A DNA stretch of 64,000 nt, taken from contig JANYBV010000038.1 in assembly GCA_025360605.1 (NCBI GenBank), positions 262,449-326,448 of the forward strand, read 5' to 3'. A program made the translations under genes and the position numbers. Below the pieces are notes generated by a model. That model did not search any database, was not told the origin of the DNA, and was given only the letters and a program-made list of their open reading frames with translations. Source of the DNA: Alphaproteobacteria bacterium (lineage in GTDB: Bacteria > Pseudomonadota > Alphaproteobacteria > Rickettsiales > SXRF01). Positions 1 through 8,260 of this stretch are shown here, one piece after another. Positions within the stretch are counted from its first letter, which is position 1; each line of letters starts with the position of its first letter.

Positions 1-169
1 TGCCGTGTTCGACTTCGGCTACCGTCAGGCTTTCGATGTTGTAGCCGCGTCCGGAAAACAACCCGATCACGCGCGCTAGTACGCCGAATTCGTTATCTAC
101 CAGCACTGCCAGCGTGTGGCGACGGACAATGGGGTTAAACGTAGGGATGTCGTAAACAATGTCTTTCAT
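1..169 (-). CDS. ilvN: Acetolactate synthase small subunit (3' part missing at window edge)
   Basis: This is the regulatory subunit of acetohydroxyacid synthase, which binds valine and stabilises the catalytic subunit in branched-chain amino acid synthesis. Only the first 56 residues are in the window; the gene runs off the left edge. The visible part is the start of an ACT domain, with the typical [18 protein letters not shown] stretch followed by NIESLTV. It starts 6 bases after the stop of the 157-residue unknown gene and belongs to the ilvB operon. The start ATG (167-169 on the reverse strand) has only a weak ribosome site, which fits translational coupling. Identification is firm from the ACT motif and the ilvB neighbour. 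Confidence 0.93.
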   Translation of the reverse strand, partial: MKDIVYDIPTFNPIVRRHTLAVLVDNEFGVLARVIGLFSGRGYNIESLTVAEVEHG

Positions 170-175
170 GGTAAA

Positions 176-649
176 TCAATTGCCTGTTTTCGAGTGGGTA
201 GTGCCGCCACCCTTGTGACCGGCACCGTTGGCGGCGTGCTTTGACAGGCCGCTTTTTTCCATCTGTTGCGCCAGTTGGATGGTTTTGAGTATGGAGTATA
301 CATTTTCCATCACATCACGCATTTCTTCGGCTTTTGCATCTTTCCCTGCCATTTCATATCCATCGGCAGTGGTTTGAAGATGGGCAAGATGGTTAATGGT
401 CATGTTCTCGATACAGGCTGGCAGCGTGCTAAAATCTTCTGTTACCTGTGTTGCAAATTTCGTTGCTTGTGAGTTTTGTTGCCCGGCGATATTTAATATT
501 TCTATGGCATGAGTATAGTAAGGGCGCAGACGCTCGACGACGGCAATGGTCCCTGTATAGGCTCTCCCTTTGGCTACAATCGCATCCAGATCTGCCTTTT
601 CGCTAAACATCGTACCCGATAAAACAATTCCTGAATCCAGACGGTCCAT
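176..649 (-). CDS. Unknown 157-residue protein between ilvB and ilvN
   Basis: I do not recognise this protein. It is 157 residues, looks mostly alpha-helical and soluble, has no signal peptide or membrane segment, and ends in a glycine/histidine/threonine-rich tail. It sits 11 bases after the ilvB stop and 6 bases before the ilvN start, so it is almost certainly translated from the ilv transcript. The ilvB stop TAG runs into an AGGGAAAA stretch that can act as its ribosome site. In most bacteria ilvB and ilvN are directly adjacent, so an inserted gene is unusual. It could be a lineage-specific helper of acetolactate synthase or simply a passenger; the sequence does not decide. Confidence 0.8.
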   Translation of the reverse strand: MDRLDSGIVLSGTMFSEKADLDAIVAKGRAYTGTIAVVERLRPYYTHAIEILNIAGQQNSQATKFATQVTEDFSTLPACIENMTINHLAHLQTTADGYEMAGKDAKAEEMRDVMENVYSILKTIQLAQQMEKSGLSKHAANGAGHKGGGTTHSKTGN

Positions 650-660
650 CGTGTTTTTCC

Positions 661-2460
661 CTACAACAAATCTTTGCTTTTGATTTCGGCCTTTTTATCG
701 TCTGGCCCCAGCACCAGCTCGTAATGCGCCGCTCCTGCCGGAATCATCGGATAGACGTTTTCATTCTGGTCGACGAGCATATCGACAATCACAGGGCCTT
801 TAATCGCGATCATTTCTTTAATCGTTTTATCGACATCGGCCACCTTGTCGCAGCGCAGGCCGGTCATGCCGTAGGCTTCGGCGAGCTTCACGAAATCTGG
901 CAGCGAATCCATGTAGGATTCGGAATAGCGTGATCCGTGGAACATTTCCTGCCACTGGCGCACCATGCCCATATAGCGATTATTCAGGATAAAAACCTTC
1001 AGCGGCAGGCGGTACTGCATGATGGTGGAGAGTTCCTGAATGTTCATCATGATCGACGCTTCGCCCGTCACGCACGCGACCAGAGCGTCGGGATGGGCAA
1101 TCTGCACGCCGACCGCCGAAGGCATGCCGTATCCCATGGTGCCGAGTCCGCCAGACGTCATCCAGCGGTTGGGGTGATCGTATTTGATGAACTGCGCCGC
1201 CCACATCTGGTGCTGGCCGACATCGGTGGTGACGTAGGTGTTGTCGCCCTTGGTAAGTTCGTACAGGCGTTCCAGCGCGTATTGCGGCTTAATTATTTTG
1301 TCGCCCTGCTTGTAGGAAAAGCTTTTGCGCGCACGCCACGTTTCAATTTTTTTCCACCAGTCGCCGAGGTCGGGTTTGCTCCAGCTTTTATCGGCGAGTT
1401 TTTCTTTCCACATCGCGGTCATCTGCGTAATCACATCTCCCGCATCGCCTACGATCGGCACATGCACTGCAACGTTTTTATTGATCGAGGACGGGTCGAT
1501 ATCGACATGGATTTTTTTGGAATGTACCGAGAAGGCATCGAGCCTTCCGGTCACGCGGTCATCGAAGCGCGCACCGATATTGATCATTACGTCGCACTCG
1601 GCCATGCACATGTTGGCTTCCAGCGAACCGTGCATGCCCAGCATGCCGACGAATTGCGGATCGGTGCCTGGAAAAGCGCCCAGCCCCATCAGCGTATTGG
1701 TGCAGGGAAAGCCAGTTAAATGCACCAGCTCTTTCAGCGCTTCGCAGGCTTTGGTGCCGGAGTTGATGACGCCGCCGCCGACATAAAATACAGGGCGTTG
1801 GGCGCTGGTAATCAGCGTCATCGCCTTGGCGACATCGCGCGGGTTGGCTTTGGCGGTGGCCGGATACGAGCTGCGCTTGACGGGCTCTTTGCCCAGATAC
1901 TGCGCCACCTGATTCATCAGGTTTTTGGGGATGTCGATGACCACCGGTCCCGGCCTGCCGGTGCGGGCGATATGGAAGGCTTCATGGATGGTGCGGCCAA
2001 TGTCGTTCGCATCCTTGATCAGGTAATTATATTTGGTACAGGAGCGGGTGATGCCGGTGGTGTCGGCTTCCTGAAATGCATCGGAACCGATGAGGTGGGT
2101 GGGCACCTGTCCGGTGATGCATACCAGCGGAATCGAATCCAGCAGTGCATCGGTAAGTCCCGTGACGGCGTTGGTGGCACCAGGGCCAGAAGTGACGAGT
2201 ACGACACCTACTTTTCCGGTGGAACGGGCATAGCCTTCGGCGGCGTGGGTGGCTGCTTGTTCGTGGCGCACGAGGATGTGGCGCAAAGCATTCTGCTTGA
2301 ACAGCGCGTCATAGACGGGAAGCACGGCTCCGCCCGGATAACCGAAAATGACGTCCACGTCTTCACCCACGAGCGCTTTGATAATGATTTCCGCACCGCT
2401 CAACGGCGTGGCTGGGGCTTCGTCAATCGGCGGAACAATATTCTTTTTCGGCATGGTCAT
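661..2460 (-). CDS. ilvB: Acetolactate synthase large (catalytic) subunit
   Basis: ThDP- and FAD-dependent enzyme that condenses two pyruvates to acetolactate, or pyruvate with 2-ketobutyrate, in valine, leucine and isoleucine synthesis. The 599 residues show the usual three domains: ThDP-binding Pyr domain (about 20-190) with the catalytic glutamate E67 in RHEQAA, a central domain (about 205-340), and the PP domain (about 395-565). The Mg/ThDP motif reads GEAS at 466-469 and ends in NN at 493-494; the usual motif begins GD, so the aspartate is a glutamate here. The start may be the first ATG or the second one two codons on. Head of an operon with the 157-residue gene and ilvN. Confidence 0.97.
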   Translation of the reverse strand: MTMPKKNIVPPIDEAPATPLSGAEIIIKALVGEDVDVIFGYPGGAVLPVYDALFKQNALRHILVRHEQAATHAAEGYARSTGKVGVVLVTSGPGATNAVTGLTDALLDSIPLVCITGQVPTHLIGSDAFQEADTTGITRSCTKYNYLIKDANDIGRTIHEAFHIARTGRPGPVVIDIPKNLMNQVAQYLGKEPVKRSSYPATAKANPRDVAKAMTLITSAQRPVFYVGGGVINSGTKACEALKELVHLTGFPCTNTLMGLGAFPGTDPQFVGMLGMHGSLEANMCMAECDVMINIGARFDDRVTGRLDAFSVHSKKIHVDIDPSSINKNVAVHVPIVGDAGDVITQMTAMWKEKLADKSWSKPDLGDWWKKIETWRARKSFSYKQGDKIIKPQYALERLYELTKGDNTYVTTDVGQHQMWAAQFIKYDHPNRWMTSGGLGTMGYGMPSAVGVQIAHPDALVACVTGEASIMMNIQELSTIMQYRLPLKVFILNNRYMGMVRQWQEMFHGSRYSESYMDSLPDFVKLAEAYGMTGLRCDKVADVDKTIKEMIAIKGPVIVDMLVDQNENVYPMIPAGAAHYELVLGPDDKKAEIKSKDLL

Positions 2461-2489
2461 AATGGCTCACAGGGTCAACAGGGAGGGCA

Positions 2490-2517
2490 ACTATAATGAT
2501 AATTCGCTAAATTTCAA
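2490..2517 (-). promoter_or_regulatory. Possible sigma-70-type promoter of ilvB
   Basis: On the reverse strand a TTGAAA box (2512-2517) and a TATAGT box (2490-2495) are separated by 16 bases, and the inferred start would leave a leader of about 20-25 bases before the ilvB ATG. The leader is too short for a classical ilv peptide attenuator. Prediction from consensus only. Confidence 0.35.
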
Positions 2518-2533
2518 TTGGGACCGCGTGTCT

Positions 2534-4723
2534 TTATCTTTTGGCTACATACAACGGTTTTTCCAGCGTAGCAGCAGACGTGGTCTGCCTGCGTTGCCAT
2601 TCGCTCTTGAATTCTCCCAGAAGCGATTGAATTTCTTCATCGTTATCAGTCACATAAATCCCTAGTTTTTCCGACAGGGTACGGTCACTTCCTGGGCGTG
2701 ATTCGGCTTTCAAGGTTTTGTATTTATCACCAAAAAGTCTTTCCAAGACAGGGTCATAGAATGGGTCCTGACCGTCAATCAGCGGCGGATTCTGGATGAT
2801 GATCTTTTTGCGCGCTATCTCTGGAACATCCTTATAGACTTCCTTCATCAGCAGTATGGCGGCCATTTCCTGCACGGTTCCGGCTCCACCTGGTCTGATA
2901 ATGATTGCGTCATCGGTCAGGGCGATCATTTGCCCCATGCGTTCGTAAATATCCTGATTGAGGATGGCGACATCCAGATCCTCCGGCAATTTGCCCAGCT
3001 TGGTTTCCGACTTCACGATTTCCGGTGTTGAAAATCCGGCTTCAAAGGTGTGTTGCCCTGCGGTTTTTCCTTCATGATAACCCTCATGCAGCGACCCCAT
3101 CAGGTAGCGATCGCCGCCACCGAATACGACGCCGAATTCATTCTCTGCCAGCCATTTACCGAAGGCTTTCGTGTCATCGTTCAGCTGTAAATTTTCGCTG
3201 CCGGCTGACAAAAAGACCCCCACCTTGAAAATACCCTCGCCTTTGGTAACGGCTTCTTCAAATTGCTGTCTGCCGCCTAAATCTTCATTGTTCTGTGTGA
3301 CGAGTGCGGGCGGGCGGTAATAGGTTTCTCGGTAATGATCTAAAAGCTTGTCTCTTGCATCATTCAACTGGCCCAGATCGACACCTTCTAGAACATCGAA
3401 ATACAGCGTGCGGCGAAGGTTGACACCGTCATTTTCAATACCTGCAGGTTTTATCTGGTCAAGCCCAAGCGAGTAATCCTTGAGCATGCCGCTTTGCACC
3501 AGATGGTCAAAAATTTCAAAATCCCTGTCATAGACACCCTTGCCGGTCTTGTCTTTGAGATTAAGTACGATGAGCGGCTTGTAGGAATCACGGAGGTTTA
3601 GCTGCTTGGCAACGACGCACGATGACAGCATAAACTGCCGTGCGATAGCGGTGATATCGAGCTGGTCATTGTCCTGCTGCGCACGGTGTTGTAGCGGCGG
3701 GAGGAATAACAGCGCATCCGATTTTGCCAGTATTTCATCCGCCTTGCGGAGGTTATCGGTCATTTGTGCGGCAAAATCTATGATATCGGTGCCATTCCCC
3801 TCGCGGTTTGACTTGCGCATACGCTGGAGGAAACCCTCTTTCCTGCGATCTGACGCGAGAAGTGCATCCCCTGTCATCATGGTATTGGATACGGCAAATG
3901 GCTCAGTGGTTTTTACCTTACGCTTCCATTGATGGGCGGGTTCAATGCCAAGTTTACTGGCAAATGCCTCGATAATTTGGGCGCGTGGATGCTTGAGAAG
4001 AAAAAAATCAGGATTTCCACCTGAGATGCCATCCATGGTAGTGACGTGTTCTTTGACCGCATCTTCTGGTTTAACCGGTTTTTGTACATCAAATACCAGC
4101 GCCGTTTTGCCGTCGAGTTTTTGCGGTTCATCCTTCAGATGGGCCAGTGACTGGTACTGGAATACCACAGAAACCGAGCTGGGGACGGTTTTTACATCGT
4201 CGCCGAGCAGTTCTTTGGCGCCGGTTTTGACCCCCTGAACCAATGTTGAATTTCCGGACATGGCTGAAATGAAGGGTGCCAGTTCGGGGCCAGGGAACGT
4301 GGGGGCGTTGATCGCCCGTGTCAGGGTATGCTTATCGACATAACGCTTGAATCCGTCGGTTTCAGCCAGACTTTTATCGCCAATTTTGTCAATGCCCCAC
4401 TCAAAATCATCCACGGCGACATGGATACGTTTGGGATCGTATTCGGTGCCATATTTTTTGCAGATTTCCAGCACGTTTTCGTGCAGAGGATCCCCGTTGG
4501 TCTGCATGCGCTCGGGGATGGTGCCAAATTCGACAAATTTAGCATTCGCATTGCCTTCCACCGATCCTTCAAATTCATCGGTCGCGTGCTGCGTACCGGC
4601 GATATCGCGCACGTCGATGAAGGCAATTGGAAGATGCAGTGCATCCGCGATCATTTGGTAGTGGGCTATTTTCTCAACGGTAGAGGTTTTGAGAAATACA
4701 AAATGAATCGATGAATCAGGCAT
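2534..4723 (-). CDS. HAM1/ITPase-like plus LOG-family fusion protein
   Basis: A 729-residue protein with two recognisable nucleotide-acting regions. The C-terminal third (about 498-690) is a LOG/lysine-decarboxylase-like Rossmann domain: FGGGDRYLMG at 534-543 and PGGAGTVQE at 611-619, with a preceding YERMGQM in which the family arginine is kept. LOG enzymes cleave the N-glycosidic bond of nucleoside monophosphates. The N-terminus (about 1-155) resembles HAM1/RdgB inosine-triphosphate pyrophosphatases: an opening beta strand, then STVEK, GNANAK (57-62), VAVDD (102-106) and PGPELAPF (144-151). The middle (about 280-480) is not recognised. No signal peptide. Start ATG has an AGGGG ribosome site. 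It follows the CDA-fold gene at 4843-6270 by 119 bases on the same strand. LOG call is firm; the HAM1 call is my pattern match. Confidence 0.8.
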   Translation of the reverse strand: MPDSSIHFVFLKTSTVEKIAHYQMIADALHLPIAFIDVRDIAGTQHATDEFEGSVEGNANAKFVEFGTIPERMQTNGDPLHENVLEICKKYGTEYDPKRIHVAVDDFEWGIDKIGDKSLAETDGFKRYVDKHTLTRAINAPTFPGPELAPFISAMSGNSTLVQGVKTGAKELLGDDVKTVPSSVSVVFQYQSLAHLKDEPQKLDGKTALVFDVQKPVKPEDAVKEHVTTMDGISGGNPDFFLLKHPRAQIIEAFASKLGIEPAHQWKRKVKTTEPFAVSNTMMTGDALLASDRRKEGFLQRMRKSNREGNGTDIIDFAAQMTDNLRKADEILAKSDALLFLPPLQHRAQQDNDQLDITAIARQFMLSSCVVAKQLNLRDSYKPLIVLNLKDKTGKGVYDRDFEIFDHLVQSGMLKDYSLGLDQIKPAGIENDGVNLRRTLYFDVLEGVDLGQLNDARDKLLDHYRETYYRPPALVTQNNEDLGGRQQFEEAVTKGEGIFKVGVFLSAGSENLQLNDDTKAFGKWLAENEFGVVFGGGDRYLMGSLHEGYHEGKTAGQHTFEAGFSTPEIVKSETKLGKLPEDLDVAILNQDIYERMGQMIALTDDAIIIRPGGAGTVQEMAAILLMKEVYKDVPEIARKKIIIQNPPLIDGQDPFYDPVLERLFGDKYKTLKAESRPGSDRTLSEKLGIYVTDNDEEIQSLLGEFKSEWQRRQTTSAATLEKPLYVAKR

Positions 4724-4842
4724 GTCGGCCCCTGTTATTGGTTACAATAAATTAATATTTATAGGCCTTTAAAGCAATAGTAATGAACATCAGCAAGCTC
4801 TCTTTTGTTACGGTTTAGTGACCGAATTAATCTATTGATAAA

Positions 4843-6270
4843 TTAATGCAATTTTGGCATTTCAAGATCTTTTACCATTTTAGGGTTCACATAGTTAGGG
4901 CCAAAAGCCTCACGCACACTGTCGGTAACGGCCATTGCACAGAGCTTTTCTTCGGTCAAGGTTCCGTCATTGACGGGGATGATTATCAGTTTTGCATCAT
5001 CGCCTGAATGTAGATTTTTGATAATCCGGTTCAATGCGGCCGGATCGGGCATTTTGAGCGCGTGTGGGATATCACCCGACATTTCTTCGCGTAGGCGCTT
5101 GTCGTTAAACGTCATCACATACACTTCCTCAAAACCCTTCTGGTTGTAGGCATTGCTGAGTGCGGTCGGGGCGGCAGCCGGTTTGGCTGGTAGCCAGTCT
5201 TTTCCGTCCACAAGAGTGGCGGAGAAAAATTGGCCTTTTTTATTTTTGATGAGGACGACGGTGATTTCGGCATTGTTTGTATCGGATATTCTACCGGCAT
5301 GCTCGGCATGCGCTTCTTTCATGAGCTGTAGCATAGCACGGTTGATATTTTCGATACCAGGATTGCCTTCCAGCTGCGGCAGGGACTGCGTTACGAACGA
5401 TTCTCGCCTGAGCAATATATCGCGGATGGCTTTGGGGAGAACCACACTGTCCCCGTCAGCGGGGGCATCCCGTAGCGCTTGTGTTAGCGCTGTTTCCAGT
5501 GGCAGCGCCTGCACCGAAGCTTGCGTAATGTAATCATACCCTGCCTTGATGACAGCTTTGCTGCTATCATCCAGTTCAACATATTCTTTGCGCGGAAACA
5601 TGGTGCCGTGATCGAGTTCCCACGCCGCATTCTTGCTACTCGGGCCATTGGGGTTGCGGTCGAGGGTGACATCCATGGTGCCGTCATTGGCGGGAATCAT
5701 GATAAATCTGGCGTTCTTTGTGTGGTTGCGCAGGTTTTGCCGGCATTCGCCGCACAGGCATCCCAGCGGCTGGTCCTCATCATCTTTGAGGGAGCCGTCC
5801 GGTTGTTTGGTGCTGATGGCGGCCATGAGGTAGACGGCCTTGAACTGTACATCCGTACTGCTCAGGGCCTGCTGGGTTTTGCCAAGCATGTGTGTTTCGG
5901 CGCAGCCCCTTCCGGCAAACGGGTCAACGATATAGAGCTGGTTGGTCACCTCGATAAAGAGCTGGTTGGTATCGGTAATGCCCGCCGACGCGGTATAATA
6001 CTTGCCGCCGTCAGGGAAGCCGTGCGGGCGGTGCTGCGCCAGCAGTTGGTTCATGAGCGTCAGTTCTTCCTGATCGTTTAGATGCAGGTGTGCTTTGAAA
6101 TCACCGTAGCTCAGCGGGCGGGCGCTCTCTCGGGAGGTGAACATGATTTCACGGCCAATTTCCTCCCATGCGATTGCGATGGGTGGTTTTTTGGGCAGGA
6201 CAACGACGCCATGATTATGCTTCGGTGCATGGTCGTGAACATTGGGTACGCCGTAGCGTTTGTTGTCCAT
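4843..6270 (-). CDS. Tandem cytidine-deaminase-fold protein
   Basis: A 475-residue soluble protein whose first half carries the zinc motifs of the cytidine deaminase superfamily: GRGCAETHM (C123, E125) and CLCGECRQNL (C173, C176). That is a CAE plus CxxCRQ arrangement as in cytidine/blasticidin-S deaminases. The second half appears to be a diverged copy: LLAQ..SAGITDTN, FKAVYLM and ARFIMIPANDGTM (188-199) recur as MKEAHAEHAGRISDTN, FEEVYVM and AKLIIIPVNDGTL (426-438), but the CAE and CxxC residues are absent there, so it is probably non-catalytic. It lies just upstream of the HAM1-like/LOG fusion on the same strand, which suggests a joint role in nucleotide turnover. Substrate is unknown. Confidence 0.72.
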   Translation of the reverse strand: MDNKRYGVPNVHDHAPKHNHGVVVLPKKPPIAIAWEEIGREIMFTSRESARPLSYGDFKAHLHLNDQEELTLMNQLLAQHRPHGFPDGGKYYTASAGITDTNQLFIEVTNQLYIVDPFAGRGCAETHMLGKTQQALSSTDVQFKAVYLMAAISTKQPDGSLKDDEDQPLGCLCGECRQNLRNHTKNARFIMIPANDGTMDVTLDRNPNGPSSKNAAWELDHGTMFPRKEYVELDDSSKAVIKAGYDYITQASVQALPLETALTQALRDAPADGDSVVLPKAIRDILLRRESFVTQSLPQLEGNPGIENINRAMLQLMKEAHAEHAGRISDTNNAEITVVLIKNKKGQFFSATLVDGKDWLPAKPAAAPTALSNAYNQKGFEEVYVMTFNDKRLREEMSGDIPHALKMPDPAALNRIIKNLHSGDDAKLIIIPVNDGTLTEEKLCAMAVTDSVREAFGPNYVNPKMVKDLEMPKLH

Positions 6271-6370
6271 AAATCCGTTGCGAGAGTTCGTTGGTTAATG
6301 GTTTTAATGATTATAGAGAAAATCTTATACTAAGAAATTAAATAAAGGCAGGAAAACCGACGTTATTTAA

Positions 6371-7306
6371 TTAACAATGTGTTAATATTCTCGCGATCTC
6401 AGCCGCATTGTCAATGTCTATCCGATGGTTGGGTGGGCATTGGTGCCGGAACCATGTAAGTTGCCGTTTTGCATAGTTTCTTGTCGCTTGCTGCGCAGCT
6501 TGGATGGCGGCTTCCAGAGTGATTTCCTGACGCAGATAGGCTCCCAGCTCCTTGATTCCGACCGATTTCATGGCGGGATTATCGATGGGTATATTCATGG
6601 ATAACAGATGCTTAATCTCATTCAGCGCACCATGATCAAGCATCTGTACGAAGCGCTCGTCGCAGCGTTTGTATAACAGCTCCCGTGGAATATCCATCTG
6701 ATAATGCTTGAAATAATCGGATGAATAGGCGGGTTTGGCTTCCTGCGCCTGCCACCAGCTTAAGGATTTTCCGCTGCCCAGCCACACCTCGTAGGCACGC
6801 ACGAGGCGCTGGCGGTCATAGACTTTCAGGCGCTCGAAGAAGGCGGGGTCGACATGACGCAACCGTTCGCTGAAGGCGTCTTTGCCCATCTGATCATAGT
6901 CATTATTCGCCTGCAGGCGCACCTCATGCGGAATCTCGGGGATGTCGGCGATGCCTGATATCAATGACTTAATGTAAAGCCCCGTACCGCCGACCACGAT
7001 GGGCAAAACCGATTGCGATAGCGCCCAGTCGATTTCCATGCGTGCGTATTTCAGCCATTTCCCCGCCGAAAACGGCTCGGTAACCGATACAAAGCCGTAG
7101 AGCTTATGCGCGGCCGCCTGCTCTTCGGCCTCGGTCGGGCGTGCGGTTATGACCCGAAGTTCCTGATAGACCTGTTGGGAATCGGCGTTAATGATGACGC
7201 TATTTCTGTTTTGTTCGGCGCGTTTTTGCGCTATGGAAAACGCTAAGCCTGATTTGCCGCTGGCGGTGGGGCCCGTAATAACAAGAATTTCAGGTGTGAT
7301 AGCCAT
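6371..7306 (-). CDS. miaA: tRNA dimethylallyltransferase
   Basis: Adds the isopentenyl group to N6 of A37 in tRNAs reading UNN codons. The 311 residues start with the P-loop GPTASGKS (12-19), followed by the DSQQVYQ substrate motif, the GGTGLYIKSLISG region and the usual C-terminal tRNA-binding part ending with a RQLTWFRHQ motif. Length is normal. The ATG (reverse strand, 7304-7306) overlaps the forward serB ATG at 7305-7307 in the tetramer CATG, so each gene's upstream signals lie inside the other gene. No clear ribosome site is visible for this start. Confidence 0.95.
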   Translation of the reverse strand: MAITPEILVITGPTASGKSGLAFSIAQKRAEQNRNSVIINADSQQVYQELRVITARPTEAEEQAAAHKLYGFVSVTEPFSAGKWLKYARMEIDWALSQSVLPIVVGGTGLYIKSLISGIADIPEIPHEVRLQANNDYDQMGKDAFSERLRHVDPAFFERLKVYDRQRLVRAYEVWLGSGKSLSWWQAQEAKPAYSSDYFKHYQMDIPRELLYKRCDERFVQMLDHGALNEIKHLLSMNIPIDNPAMKSVGIKELGAYLRQEITLEAAIQAAQQATRNYAKRQLTWFRHQCPPNHRIDIDNAAEIARILTHC

Positions 7307-8219
7307 GACAGATACTACGGATTATGTAATTACGCTGATCGCAAATCCCGAGAAAGAACCGCTCACTCAGGCGTTCGTCAATAGTATGTTGCCCTCGCTT
7401 GCCTTGCAACAGTTCCGTGTCGAAAGCATCCAGTGGCTGGAACCGTCGCTGGCGTGCGATTTGTTTATCCGCACCGATGAGCTAGCCAAATTAGACCGTT
7501 TTGTGCAGGAAATCCTGCATGACCAGCCCTATGACGGGGTGGTGCAGATGGTCGCCCACCGCCGCAAAAAAATGCTCATCAGCGACATGGATTCAACCAT
7601 GATTACAGTGGAGTGTATTGACGAGCTGGCTGATTTTGTTGGCAAAAAAGACGAGGTGTCCCGCATTACCGAGCGGGCGATGAACGGTGAGCTAAATTTT
7701 TCCCTTGCCCTTATCGAGCGTGTGGCGCTGCTTAAAGGCCTGCCGGTTTCGGTCTTGCAGCAATGTTATGAAGAGCGTGTTACCATGATGGCGGGGGCTA
7801 AACCGTTGGTCAGCACCATGCGGGCGTTTGGCGCACACTGCGTGCTGGTATCGGGCGGCTTTACCTTCTTCACCTCCCGTGTGGCGCAGGAATTAGGGTT
7901 TCACGAAGACCACGCCAACACCCTGCTCATGGATGGCGGCAAGCTGAGCGGTGATGTCAGGGCCCCTATTCTTGGCAAGGAAGCCAAGCTTAAAACCCTG
8001 CAGGACACCTGCAAGAAACAGGACATTGATGTGAAGGACGTGTTGGCAGTGGGTGACGGTGCGAACGATTTGCCTATGCTCATGGCATCAGGGCTTGGAG
8101 TGGCGTATCACGCCAAGCCGGTGGTACGCCAGCAGGCCACGGCACGCATCAATCACTGCGACTTAAGCGCCCTGCTGTGGGTACAGGGTTTCAGCAAAAA
8201 AGATATCCGCAACGACTAG
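7305..8219 (+). CDS. serB: Phosphoserine phosphatase
   Basis: HAD-family phosphatase, last step of serine biosynthesis. From ATG 7305 the protein has 304 residues: an ACT-like N-terminal region (about 1-85), then the HAD core with DMDST (94-98; nucleophile D94, acid D96), the VSGGFTFFT motif II region and GDGANDLPML as motif IV. The reading frame is open further upstream inside miaA, but MTDTTDYVITLIAN is the natural beginning of SerB, and an AGGTG lies ahead of it. Divergent from miaA with overlapping start codons. Confidence 0.95.
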   Translation: MTDTTDYVITLIANPEKEPLTQAFVNSMLPSLALQQFRVESIQWLEPSLACDLFIRTDELAKLDRFVQEILHDQPYDGVVQMVAHRRKKMLISDMDSTMITVECIDELADFVGKKDEVSRITERAMNGELNFSLALIERVALLKGLPVSVLQQCYEERVTMMAGAKPLVSTMRAFGAHCVLVSGGFTFFTSRVAQELGFHEDHANTLLMDGGKLSGDVRAPILGKEAKLKTLQDTCKKQDIDVKDVLAVGDGANDLPMLMASGLGVAYHAKPVVRQQATARINHCDLSALLWVQGFSKKDIRND

Positions 8220-8248
8220 AGCATTTTTCATTAAAGCAAAAACGCTCT
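8218..8248. terminator. Hairpin between convergent serB and degP
   Basis: AGAGC-a-TTTTT pairs with AAAAA-c-GCTCT around a 9-base loop. The A/T arms put a U-rich run on either strand, so it could serve both convergent genes, though no long U-tract follows the stem. Confidence 0.5.
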
Positions 8249-8260
8249 GGAGTGTTCTGG

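Noticed and set aside
937-2496. Long open frames antisense to ilvB
   Set aside because: They mirror ilvB codons, lack ribosome sites and give His/Arg/Gly-rich sequence without any motif; ilvB itself is certain.
5290-5310. HAE in the second half of the CDA-fold protein (residues 321-323) as a zinc site
   Set aside because: It falls in the helix before the first strand of the repeat, not at the position equivalent to CAE in the first copy, and no CxxC follows.
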